From JBFMHD01 sp040752395 [NCBI: Candidatus Hydrogenedentota bacterium] (lineage in GTDB: Bacteria > JBFMHD01), in contig JBFMHD010000002.1 of NCBI GenBank assembly GCA_040752395.1, positions 1 through 38,315 of the forward strand: a stretch of 38,315 nt of DNA. Reading direction: 5' to 3'. Of this stretch, positions 8,901 to 14,813 are shown in pieces. Position 1 is the first letter of the stretch. Each line of letters begins with the position of its first letter. The notes beneath the pieces are model-generated. The model saw nothing but the letters and a program-made list of their open reading frames with translations, did not search any database and was not told the origin of the DNA. The translations under genes were made by a program, and so were the position numbers.

Positions 8901-9900
8901 AAGCTACCCGACCTCCTAAAACAGAAGGCTCAATTAAACCATTGAATTCCGGTACACATATCTGCCATGTAATCTCATCCGTGCTTAGCCCCTGCGGCGA
9001 CTTTCTCCATTCAGAAATAGTCCTCTGAATTCTTATGAGGTTAAGAACAGGGAGCCCTAATTTCATGAATTTCTCTCGTGTTTCCTCAGTAGCAGTAGCA
9101 GACATCTTAAAGCAAAGTCCACAGATGAGGTCAACAAGTAAATTACCCTCTCTATCAAAAAATAGGTCCTCAGGTTTAGAAGGATAGGCAAAGCCAGCAA
9201 CTACATTGATATTATTCTTTTCCAAAGAGAGAATTAGAGCACTTACTATCTTGCCTGTTTCTCCGGGATTGGCATAGGATGAATAATCAGCCACTCCGAC
9301 CCAGAAACCGTCTTTTTTATAGAGTTCTTGCTTTTTATACCAGGATAAATACTCATCAAAGGTGTCAAATATCCCGCCTGCCAGGGGATGAAAAAAACCT
9401 TTTTCAGGCAGTTTTGAGGGTTCTTCATAACTAACTTCAATATGACCGTCCCTGTGGAGAAGAAAGAGGAGAAGATTTTTTATATTCTTTTTACTGGCCA
9501 GCGAATAATAACCTTTTACTTTTTCATCAGAGATTATGTTTTTTGTTTCTCCATTCCTCTGCCGTACACCGTAGACCTTTGTCATTCTGAAATCTACGTT
9601 CTGTAAGACGTAATCGGCCAGTTCCCGATACATAATATCAACGATTAAAATCATGGACCGGCCAATAATCTCATGGTCAACCCTTCCAAGGTTCACATCC
9701 TCGTTGGTATATAAATAAAAATCATAATCTTCGGCTACTGTCCGGAGCTCTAATACCTCAGAGACAGCCTGTCTCACTTTATAAGACTCAGATCCGGCGA
9801 TGAGTAGTGTAATCTTTTTCTTTTCTTTAGCTATGGCTGGTAAAACTATAATTGTTAGAAACAAAAAGCAGAAAATAGCTCTTTTCCACACTAATGGCAT
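5968..9900 (-). CDS. cobN: Exported, membrane-anchored CobN/HmuS-family metal (de)chelatase
   Basis: This 1310-aa member of the CobN/ChlH/BchH large-subunit family carries HGTHEWLPGKQ near 555 and GLIFWATEVHRNEG near 800. RPRIDVHLQTSGLFRDSFPN near 855 and MHTNSSNVYG near 1000 also fit the family. It has two unusual ends. The N-terminus is a Sec signal peptide (about 1-24, ending LPAIAKEKK). The C-terminus has a Glu/Lys-rich coiled-coil spacer with two 16-aa repeats (about 1231-1262), then one transmembrane helix (about 1285-1305) and WLRKR. The catalytic body should therefore face the periplasm. No CobS/CobT or ChlI/ChlD motor gene is nearby. The upstream DUF2149, MotA/TolQ and DUF2162 genes and the TonB receptor match the HmuRSTUV arrangement, in which HmuS is the CobN-like protein. 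Whether it inserts or removes metal, and from which ring, cannot be read from sequence. A GGAGGGAG Shine-Dalgarno lies 11 nt before the ATG. Confidence 0.88.
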   Translation of the reverse strand: MPLVWKRAIFCFLFLTIIVLPAIAKEKKKITLLIAGSESYKVRQAVSEVLELRTVAEDYDFYLYTNEDVNLGRVDHEIIGRSMILIVDIMYRELADYVLQNVDFRMTKVYGVRQRNGETKNIISDEKVKGYYSLASKKNIKNLLLFLLHRDGHIEVSYEEPSKLPEKGFFHPLAGGIFDTFDEYLSWYKKQELYKKDGFWVGVADYSSYANPGETGKIVSALILSLEKNNINVVAGFAYPSKPEDLFFDREGNLLVDLICGLCFKMSATATEETREKFMKLGLPVLNLIRIQRTISEWRKSPQGLSTDEITWQICVPEFNGLIEPSVLGGRVALKDERTGKEFYEPRPIMENIEFIIKRIKTWRNLQTKPNKDKKIAIIYWNHTPGKQNVGASYLNVFRSLEVILKRMRDEGYSIEGELPSEEEIKELVLKSGRNISSWTPGELDDLLKSKRVIHWPVSDYLKFYCELDPDYRKKVEEQWGKPEDSKIMVKNNDFIIPCVPLGNVILLPQPARGWGDNPMKLYHDPNIYPHHQYTAFYLWLKHEFKADAIVSLGKHGTHEWLPGKQAGLSQSCPPEVLIQDLPNLYPYIVDNIGEGIQAKRRGRGVIIDHLIPALKKAGIYQEYRELAVLIDEYNDALSRDEKLAEEKFKRIVIMVKKLGLDKDLLLEKIDEDAIEKIEHYLIELQEVNVPYGLHTFGVSPQGEALEEISQLIKDRNENTPLSEIKEKLSLCHLELDKLVAGLEGKYIVSGEGNDPLRNPDAIPTGRNFYGFDPAKVPSKDAYTLGKKQAEEMIQKYLNENSKYPDKIGLIFWATEVHRNEGVQVGVALYLLGMKPIWDKNNRVRGVEPIPGELLGRPRIDVHLQTSGLFRDSFPNVMILLDEAVRQSAQIKDVENFIAKHSQKIKEYLIEKGYNEDKAEKLSYTRVFSEAQGAYMTKLQELVPHSGIWESDEELADVFIHNVSFAYGKNLWGDQLKNVYKKSLEDVKMTMHTNSSNVYGVIDNDDVFAYLGGLSLAVKSITGKYPDVVISDQKDSDTARIEDIERTIGEELRARYLNPKWIEGMTKEDYAGAREMDKFVEYLWGWQVVTPFAVDKTKWEQVYEVYIKDKYKLKIKEFFDKASPWAMQSIEARMLEAIRKDYWDAPDKIKKNLAVKYAISVIEKGLACCHHTCNNPLLNQMVVNIISIPGLLSPELVNQFKLVVSKTVGMNIEKAVEQRKALQERLGQTTKKIQQEEEVIKGKEQEKEIQQEEEVVKGKEQEKEKKIEGYEMIEEKKEDTKLVSSGAAWTVTIIVLGFLGLLIAGWLRKR
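6113..6208 (-). repeat. Two tandem 48-bp repeats inside cobN (16-aa charged spacer)
   Basis: Two nearly identical 48-bp units occur in tandem, with TTCTTTGCCT starting at 6121 and again at 6169. They encode IQQEEEVIKGKEQEKE and then IQQEEEVVKGKEQEKE. The units lengthen the charged, probably coiled-coil stalk between the chelatase body and the C-terminal membrane anchor. The near identity at the DNA level suggests a recent duplication and possible length variation between strains. Confidence 0.85.
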
Positions 9901-9912
9901 TAATCTTCGAGC

Positions 9913-9947
9913 TCCCTCCTCTGAAAAACGCTGTAACTCTAATAATT
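9913..9947 (-). promoter_or_regulatory. Conserved leader element upstream of cobN (copy 1 of 5)
   Basis: Read on the minus strand, the element contains ATTATTAGAGTTACAGCG followed by TTTTTCAGAGGAG, and leads into the cobN start 13 nt further on. Almost the same sequence lies just upstream of four other genes in this window (29514-29545, 31715-31751, 34451-34483, 38100-38132), always in the sense direction. Its GAGGAG end acts as, or extends, the Shine-Dalgarno. Confidence 0.6.
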
Positions 9948-10112
9948 CGGGGTACAGGCTACGGGCTACGGACTACAGCCGGCTGGAGCCAAAAGCCAAA
10001 AGCCAGCTGAAAAGTCTTGAGTCTTGAGTCCTGTTTTGACTCACGACTCTCGACTCCCGACCCCTAACCCCTAACCGCCGCCCCCTAATATACCCCATCC
10101 CCTATGACCAAT
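9948..10112. repeat. Degenerate heptamer tandem tract in the gap between the DUF2149 gene and cobN
   Basis: The 304-nt gap between the DUF2149 gene and cobN contains no gene. About 150 nt of it is a drifting run of 7-mers, for example GGCTACG GGCTACG, then AAAGCCA AAAGCCA, then AGTCTTG AGTCTTG, then GACTCTC GACTCCC, then CCCTAAC CCCTAAC. The unit changes stepwise along the tract while the period stays close to seven. A closely related tract lies at 38133-38255, next to another copy of the same leader. It resembles, in form only, the short tandemly repeated repetitive (STRR) heptamers of cyanobacteria. Confidence 0.7.
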
Positions 10113-10181
10113 CCCCTAATATCCTTTGTGCCTCTTTTCCTCCCCTTTAAAGTGTCTCACGTTTCAGGGGAGCAGTATACC
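10113..10181 (+). repeat. Small TGCTCCCC inverted-repeat element (family A, copy 2)
   Basis: The unit runs CCCCTAATATCCTTTGTG ... CCTCCCCTTTAAAGTGTC ... GTTTCAGGGGAGCAGTATAC. It matches the copies at 148-216 and, in inverted orientation, at 17215-17280. The inverted ends are roughly TNCTCCCCT. It lies 24 nt beyond the stop codon of the DUF2149 gene. Confidence 0.65.
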
Positions 10182-10204
10182 AACATATATTTTGTCTTTT
10201 GCTG

Positions 10205-10552
10205 TTAATCTTCCGGTACATAGATCATCCTCCCATCTTTTAGTTGATAAGCTATACCTATTCTTACTCCTTCTTCGCCACCTATCTTTTTATCCGTTAC
10301 CTTCTCAATCTTAACCTCTTTACCTTTTTTAGTAATAATCTCCATCTGGCCTTCTTCATTCTTCTTCATAATAGTAATCTCACTCTTTTCAGAAAAGAAA
10401 TCCATAACATGATAAACAGTCATTAATGCTAAAAATAGTCCAACAATAAAGACCAATCCTACATCAAAAAGGTTAGCCACGCCACTTAAAGGGTCATCAT
10501 CACTGCCAAGATCTCTGGAAGTAAATAAACGCCTTTTTCTAAGATATCTCAT
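10205..10552 (-). CDS. DUF2149 membrane protein (HmuV-like partner of the MotA/TolQ channel)
   Basis: This is a 115-aa protein with a short basic N-terminus and the DUF2149 signature DPLSGVANLFDVGLVF (about 20-35). One transmembrane helix follows (about 30-52), then a charged soluble domain of about 60 aa. The layout resembles ExbD/TolR (short cytoplasmic tail, one helix, periplasmic domain). The Asp at the head of the helix could play the proton-relay role, but that is inference. It overlaps the MotA/TolQ gene by four bases (ATGA). In the haem-uptake hmu operons the equivalent gene is hmuV. It probably forms a stator-like complex with the channel protein and energises the CobN-like protein or the outer-membrane receptor. 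Confidence 0.85.
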   Translation of the reverse strand: MRYLRKRRLFTSRDLGSDDDPLSGVANLFDVGLVFIVGLFLALMTVYHVMDFFSEKSEITIMKKNEEGQMEIITKKGKEVKIEKVTDKKIGGEEGVRIGIAYQLKDGRMIYVPED

Positions 10553-11175
10553 TTACTTTCCTCCTTTACCATCGCTTCAGTAATCAACTCAATATTTCTC
10601 ATATCCTCTTGTACCCACCTACTCTTTATGGTGGTAAAAAAGTAAGCTAATATACCTAATGCCAATCCCACTACCGTGGTAGTAAAGGCGATAATTAAAC
10701 TGGAGGTCAGCTGGGTAAGGTTACCTTGGCTTAAGGCAGCCAGTCCTGTCCCCATAGGAATTAGTGTACCCATAAGGCCAAGGCTCGGCCCGATACGGAC
10801 AACCAGCCTGGTGCGATCTACCTCTTTTGTTAATTTCATTTCCTTTTCTTGAATTAGGGCTTCCACCTTCTCCTGAAAAAAATCATCTTTGGTTTGTAAA
10901 AGGGAAGTAAGTTTTTCTGCATAGGTGCGAACTCGCATAGGTAGCTGCATCTTTACACTCTCTGGCAATTCTTTTTCTCTTTGAATCTGACTCAAATACT
11001 TAGTGATATCCACATTTTTCTTCAAGCGCAATCTATCTATCCATTCAGCAAAAAAACCTCCTGCAAAAATTACCATCCATGCAAATAAAATAATCAATAA
11101 CACCATCACTGGATAGAGAAGGCTGGAAGAGATACCATAAATAATCGTCTGCAATAAAGCTAATGGATTTACCAT
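10549..11175 (-). CDS. MotA/TolQ/ExbB proton-channel family protein (HmuU-like)
   Basis: This 208-aa inner-membrane protein has one helix near the N-terminus (about 17-42), a cytoplasmic loop (about 45-120) and two further helices (about 125-150 and 160-190). GPSLGLMGTLIPMGTGLAALSQ and the following FTTTVVGLALGILAYFF are typical of the MotA/TolQ/ExbB pore helices. Proteins of this family form pentameric proton channels with an ExbD/TolR/MotB-like partner, for which the overlapping DUF2149 gene is the candidate. It starts four bases after the DUF2162 gene. Confidence 0.9.
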   Translation of the reverse strand: MVNPLALLQTIIYGISSSLLYPVMVLLIILFAWMVIFAGGFFAEWIDRLRLKKNVDITKYLSQIQREKELPESVKMQLPMRVRTYAEKLTSLLQTKDDFFQEKVEALIQEKEMKLTKEVDRTRLVVRIGPSLGLMGTLIPMGTGLAALSQGNLTQLTSSLIIAFTTTVVGLALGILAYFFTTIKSRWVQEDMRNIELITEAMVKEESK

Positions 11176-11179
11176 AATC

Positions 11180-11926
11180 TCACTCCTTTGTTTTCAACAG
11201 GTTACGAAAAAAACCAATTCCAAAAAGAATGGTAACTGTAGCTAATATGGCCAAAAGTGACATTGAATCCTGCGTCCCTCCTTCTGCATTTCGGGAAGCT
11301 AAATTATAAACATCCAGAGTCTCCTGATAGATAGGGGCAATGATTATAGTAAGGAGGAAATAGGCAGCCACGATCAACATTGTAATCCCTATAAAAGAAC
11401 CTGTTGAATCTATTATTTTTCTGCGAAAGGGAATAGTAGTAAGCAGGGTCAGTAAAGAGATACCCAAAAATACTCCCAAAAGAATTCCTGTGGTAGCAGA
11501 CAGAGAGATGGAAAACAAGCTATAACCAAAAGAAAGAGTAAGCAAAATCGCGGTTGCGCAAACCGGGCATGGAAAGATGAGCAGAAACGAACCTCTATAG
11601 TCACAAATGTTCGACCCCTGAGGAGGCAGCAATAACCTCACACCCCACAGAATAAGTCCTGAAGCAATTAAAAGATGTATAAGCATACCGTAGCGAAGAG
11701 CCTCCAAAAACCGGTCCAGATAATTCAATAACTGAAAATGAGCTACTAAAATATAAAGACCTCCGAAAAGAAGAAGATAGATTGTAAAGATCCCTGAGAG
11801 AAACAGAGATTTTCTTCTGAGACTAAGATTCTTGTTGTAACATATTCCCGCTGCACCCAGACCAACCTTGATACCAAATATGGAAAGAGTAAAAAGTATT
11901 CCAGCAATCCAGAAAGGTCTAATCAT
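11180..11926 (-). CDS. DUF2162 multi-pass membrane protein, putative transporter (HmuT-like)
   Basis: This hydrophobic protein of 248 aa has about six to seven predicted helices. FPCPVCATAILLTLSFGY (near 118-135) contains a CPVC motif that could bind a metal or form a disulfide. Low-complexity helices and a C-terminal FFRNLLKTKE complete it. It fits the DUF2162 'predicted transporter' family that accompanies MotA/TolQ, DUF2149 and CobN-like genes in Bacteroidetes hmu operons and in some methanogens. It lies between the TonB receptor (28-nt gap) and the channel protein. Transport of a metal or of the ring is plausible but unproven. Confidence 0.8.
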   Translation of the reverse strand: MIRPFWIAGILFTLSIFGIKVGLGAAGICYNKNLSLRRKSLFLSGIFTIYLLLFGGLYILVAHFQLLNYLDRFLEALRYGMLIHLLIASGLILWGVRLLLPPQGSNICDYRGSFLLIFPCPVCATAILLTLSFGYSLFSISLSATTGILLGVFLGISLLTLLTTIPFRRKIIDSTGSFIGITMLIVAAYFLLTIIIAPIYQETLDVYNLASRNAEGGTQDSMSLLAILATVTILFGIGFFRNLLKTKE

Positions 11927-11954
11927 AAAATCTCTCCTTTTTTAAAACTTTTCA

Positions 11955-13940
11955 TTAAAACTCATACCTCAAACCAAGAGAAAAGCTCCTTTCTGGCATA
12001 GGGAACCCTTTTACGTATGCATAATCCTTATCAAAGAGGTTCCGAATCTCACCTTTCATGCTCAAGGTTCCGCGTTTTTGAAATTCAAGAACCTTTTTAC
12101 TAACTGTTAAATTGGCAACCGAAAAACCTGCTTTCTTTATTTCAGGGTAGGGCCAACCGCTTTCGTAATCTGTTATTGTCTGCTCCCCGACATAAGCAAA
12201 TCTAAGAGCTGTAGAAAATCCCTTAAAATCAGGAACAGTAATCCCGTATGTAAGGTGAAGTTCAGAAATATATTGAAGGTCTTCGCCAGCCTCTTCATCC
12301 TTGAACTTTGTAAAATCGACAAAACCAAGATATGGTCTCACCTTAATCCGTCCAAAAAGGTCTCCTGTATAAGATAGATTACCTTCAAATCCTGCTATAG
12401 TTGCCTTACCTACATTTTCCCATGTCTTATCCCCGGCAGTGGTTGTTGTAGTCTGTATCTTATCTCTGTAGTCGGTATGAAAGTAAGTAAGGTCAACGTT
12501 AAAAGCACTATAACTTATGTCTATGCCCCCTTCGAATGTTTTACTTTTTTCAGGCTTAAGAGCCGGGTTCCCAACATAATGAGTGGACCAAGAAGTAAAG
12601 TCTGCTGCCAGTTGTTTGGGCGAGGGCATCTTGAATGCTTCTCCGTAGTTAGTCCTGAGTTTCAGAAAGTCACTCAGAAGATAAGCAATACCAATTCGGG
12701 GTGAGGTATGATGACCACTCTCCTTTCTTCCTTGACCTTTCTTTATTTCTACTTCATATTCATCATATCTAAACCCACCGGAAATGATAAATCTTTGGTC
12801 AAGAAGTTTCGTTTTAGCCAGAAGAAAATAAGCAGGATTCTCATGCTCTGATTCCTTTGGATCCCAGGTGGTTTCAATTTCGTAATCTACCCAGTCAAAG
12901 CCTGCTGTAAATGTTGAGTCTTTCCGGTGTAAAGAGACCTGTGCCTGTGCTCCTTTCTGATCTGTTTTCTGCTCTGATGGATTTCCATCATCCCTGCCAT
13001 CAGGATTACTTTCTTCAGGATCGACCCATTTATTCTTATCCTCACCATCAAAATATCTTAATTTCCAAGAATAAAGGTTGTCTTGGGTCCCTCCGTCATA
13101 AACAAGGTCAATGGACTCAATTTTCTTATCGGAGTAGTCGTCTAAATCGTTTTTGCTCATGTAACCTGGTGAACCTGCATGATTTGCATCAAAATAATGG
13201 TAAATGAGCCCAATACGATTTTCTGGTAAGAATTCATAACCAAGATTTAAACTGCTGTTTTGGTTTTTATCAATGCCCGTGTTATAGTATCTTTCACCAT
13301 CTCCAACATCGTAGTCATCCATGGTTTGCGATGTATAACTACCTGAGAAATCAAATCTCTTATTCTTCCCGGAAAATTCTATGCTTCCTTCCCTATGTTC
13401 AAAACTTCCGTACATACCTTCCAAAAATACCTCTGGTTTTCCCTCTCCCTGTTTGGTAATCACGTTTATGACACCGCCCATAGCCGCAGAACCGTATTGA
13501 ACTGAGGCAGGTCCTCTAATAATCTCAATCCTCTCAATATTTTTTGTCATAATCTTAGCAATATTTCCTGTTCCTGCCCTTCTGCCGTCAAGAAGAACAA
13601 GGACATAGCCCTCAAGATCGTTACCATGTGTTTCTGTTCTGAATCCGCGGATGCCAACAGAGGTCAAAGTGCCAGGGTATTTGTGTATATGACCTATACC
13701 TTTTTCTGCCAGTAGTTCACCTAAATCCCTGGCTGAAGAATGGCTAATCTCTGCCTCATCGATCACTGTGACATTGGCAATAACTTCTCTTTTGGGTTCT
13801 TTTTCCCTGGATGCAGTTACTACAATCATGCCTAATTCAGTAACCAGTTCCGTATCCTCCTGCGCAAACGCTTCTAAGGTAATTACTAAAAGGGCTATAG
13901 GAAATCCCAACCCAATATATTTTAACATTCTTTTAATCAT
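11955..13940 (-). CDS. TonB-dependent outer-membrane receptor (BtuB/HmuR-like)
   Basis: This 661-aa protein has a signal peptide (about 1-26, ending EAFAQED) and a TonB-box-like stretch MIVVTASRE (near 38). The plug domain (about 50-160) contains VLVLLDGRRAG and IERIEIIRGPASVQYGSAA plus MGGVINVITK. A 22-strand-type beta-barrel follows and ends in FSLGLRYEF, whose terminal Phe is the signal for the outer-membrane assembly machinery. A strong Shine-Dalgarno (AAGGAGG) precedes the ATG. Control by the upstream cobalamin riboswitch would suggest corrinoid or cobalt as substrate. Neighbours of the HmuSTUV type suggest a tetrapyrrole. The sequence alone does not decide between them. Confidence 0.92.
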   Translation of the reverse strand: MIKRMLKYIGLGFPIALLVITLEAFAQEDTELVTELGMIVVTASREKEPKREVIANVTVIDEAEISHSSARDLGELLAEKGIGHIHKYPGTLTSVGIRGFRTETHGNDLEGYVLVLLDGRRAGTGNIAKIMTKNIERIEIIRGPASVQYGSAAMGGVINVITKQGEGKPEVFLEGMYGSFEHREGSIEFSGKNKRFDFSGSYTSQTMDDYDVGDGERYYNTGIDKNQNSSLNLGYEFLPENRIGLIYHYFDANHAGSPGYMSKNDLDDYSDKKIESIDLVYDGGTQDNLYSWKLRYFDGEDKNKWVDPEESNPDGRDDGNPSEQKTDQKGAQAQVSLHRKDSTFTAGFDWVDYEIETTWDPKESEHENPAYFLLAKTKLLDQRFIISGGFRYDEYEVEIKKGQGRKESGHHTSPRIGIAYLLSDFLKLRTNYGEAFKMPSPKQLAADFTSWSTHYVGNPALKPEKSKTFEGGIDISYSAFNVDLTYFHTDYRDKIQTTTTTAGDKTWENVGKATIAGFEGNLSYTGDLFGRIKVRPYLGFVDFTKFKDEEAGEDLQYISELHLTYGITVPDFKGFSTALRFAYVGEQTITDYESGWPYPEIKKAGFSVANLTVSKKVLEFQKRGTLSMKGEIRNLFDKDYAYVKGFPMPERSFSLGLRYEF

Positions 13941-13971
13941 CGAGTAGATACCTCCTTTTTTTTGATTTCCT

Positions 13972-14142
13972 TTAAGCCCACAAAGCAGAAATACATTTTT
14001 TTATTTCTTGCAAAAATCTATTATAATTTTCTTTTGTCCATATATAATAAACAAATCTTTCTATAACTATAGCTAGCGCTATAACCGAACAAAAGAATAT
14101 AGGGTACATTACCCATGCACCTTTATTAAGTAATCCTAACAT
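13972..14142 (-). CDS. 56-aa orphan ExbB/TolQ-like N-terminus (one transmembrane helix)
   Basis: A small frame starts at an ATG inside the 3' end of the DUF71 gene (17-nt overlap) and stops 31 nt before the TonB receptor. It encodes a 56-aa protein beginning MLGLLNKGAWVMYP. The next segment, IFFCSVIALAIVIERF, has the exact style of the first helix of ExbB/TolQ proteins (..YPILLxSIxALAxxIER..). It continues YYIWTKENYNRFLQEI and ends ISALWA. The rest of the family (loop and pore helices) is absent. AGGGA lies five bases before the ATG. The frame is conserved in style and fits snugly between two genes, so it is probably translated. It could be a separate membrane subunit, a remnant of a lost exbB, or chance; the first is favoured weakly. 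Confidence 0.6.
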   Translation of the reverse strand: MLGLLNKGAWVMYPIFFCSVIALAIVIERFVYYIWTKENYNRFLQEIKKCISALWA

Positions 14143-14812
14143 CAGATCCCTTGTTTTTGATTCTCTTTATTAAATCTAAAAACCATTGTTTGTTCTTCAA
14201 CATCTTCTTTCCAATATCAAACTCTACGGGCTTATTAAAAATAGGACCATCATAAACAAAGGTGTGGTATTCGCCATTTTCGCCGCAGAGATCGACATTG
14301 TTCATAACTTTTAAATCTTTTATAAAAGCTTCATCTATTTTCCGACCCAACCACTCCTTACTCAAAAGATCAGCTCGGCAGGATACGACAATAGCCTTAA
14401 ACCCTGTTTGAATAAACTCTTTAAGTAGTTCTTCTCTTTTCCCATTCCACAATGGTAGTAAAGGTTTTATATCTATGTCCTTGCAAACCCTTTCTATCCA
14501 ATCTCGGTGTTCTTGCAGGTCAATATCTCCAAATACTCCTGCTTCAATATCTTCTTTTTTAAGATCAGAAATAGCTCTTTTGAACTCTCCTTCATAAGTC
14601 TTCCATGTGGTTTTTTTCTGGATAATCGGAATCCCGATGGATTCTGCCTGGAGTCTCATAAAGTCTACGCCAACACCATGAGAACGAGAATGTTTGCCAT
14701 CTTCAGAAATCATATTTAAAAGATAAGCGACTTCGAGATCCAGATTCTGCATCGTCTTATATAAAGCGAGGACGGTCTCTTTACCTCCACTCCAGCTACA
14801 AAATGCCTTCAT
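14126..14812 (-). CDS. DUF71/COG2102 PP-loop ATPase, B12-associated type
   Basis: This 228-aa protein of the adenine-nucleotide alpha-hydrolase fold has a PP-loop, FCSWSGGKETVLALYK, at the N-terminus. GVFGDIDLQEHRDWIERVC lies near 100 and LCGENGEYHTFVYDGP near 195; both mark the DUF71 family. Archaeal and eukaryotic members (Dph6) are diphthine-ammonia ligases. Bacteria lack diphthamide, and a published comparative-genomic study of DUF71 predicted that bacterial members act in B12 salvage. Its place in a riboswitch-led operon with a TonB receptor and cbi genes supports that. The reaction is presumably ATP-dependent amide formation or another adenylation chemistry. The start is one base after the upstream stop. 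Confidence 0.85.
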   Translation of the reverse strand: MKAFCSWSGGKETVLALYKTMQNLDLEVAYLLNMISEDGKHSRSHGVGVDFMRLQAESIGIPIIQKKTTWKTYEGEFKRAISDLKKEDIEAGVFGDIDLQEHRDWIERVCKDIDIKPLLPLWNGKREELLKEFIQTGFKAIVVSCRADLLSKEWLGRKIDEAFIKDLKVMNNVDLCGENGEYHTFVYDGPIFNKPVEFDIGKKMLKNKQWFLDLIKRIKNKGSDVRIT

Positions 14813-14813
14813 T

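Noticed and set aside
5968-9900. Reading the CobN-family gene as the ordinary aerobic cobaltochelatase.
   Set aside because: It has a signal peptide and membrane anchor, no CobS/CobT neighbours, and the pathway already has CbiX for early cobalt insertion.
9948-10112. CRISPR array in the repetitive gap before cobN.
   Set aside because: The units are 7-8 bases long, contiguous and drifting. There are no regular repeats of 24-37 bp with unique spacers and no cas genes.
14126-14812. Annotation of the DUF71 gene as diphthine-ammonia ligase (Dph6).
   Set aside because: Diphthamide is absent from bacteria, and the gene sits in a B12 riboswitch operon. The B12-associated DUF71 role fits better.
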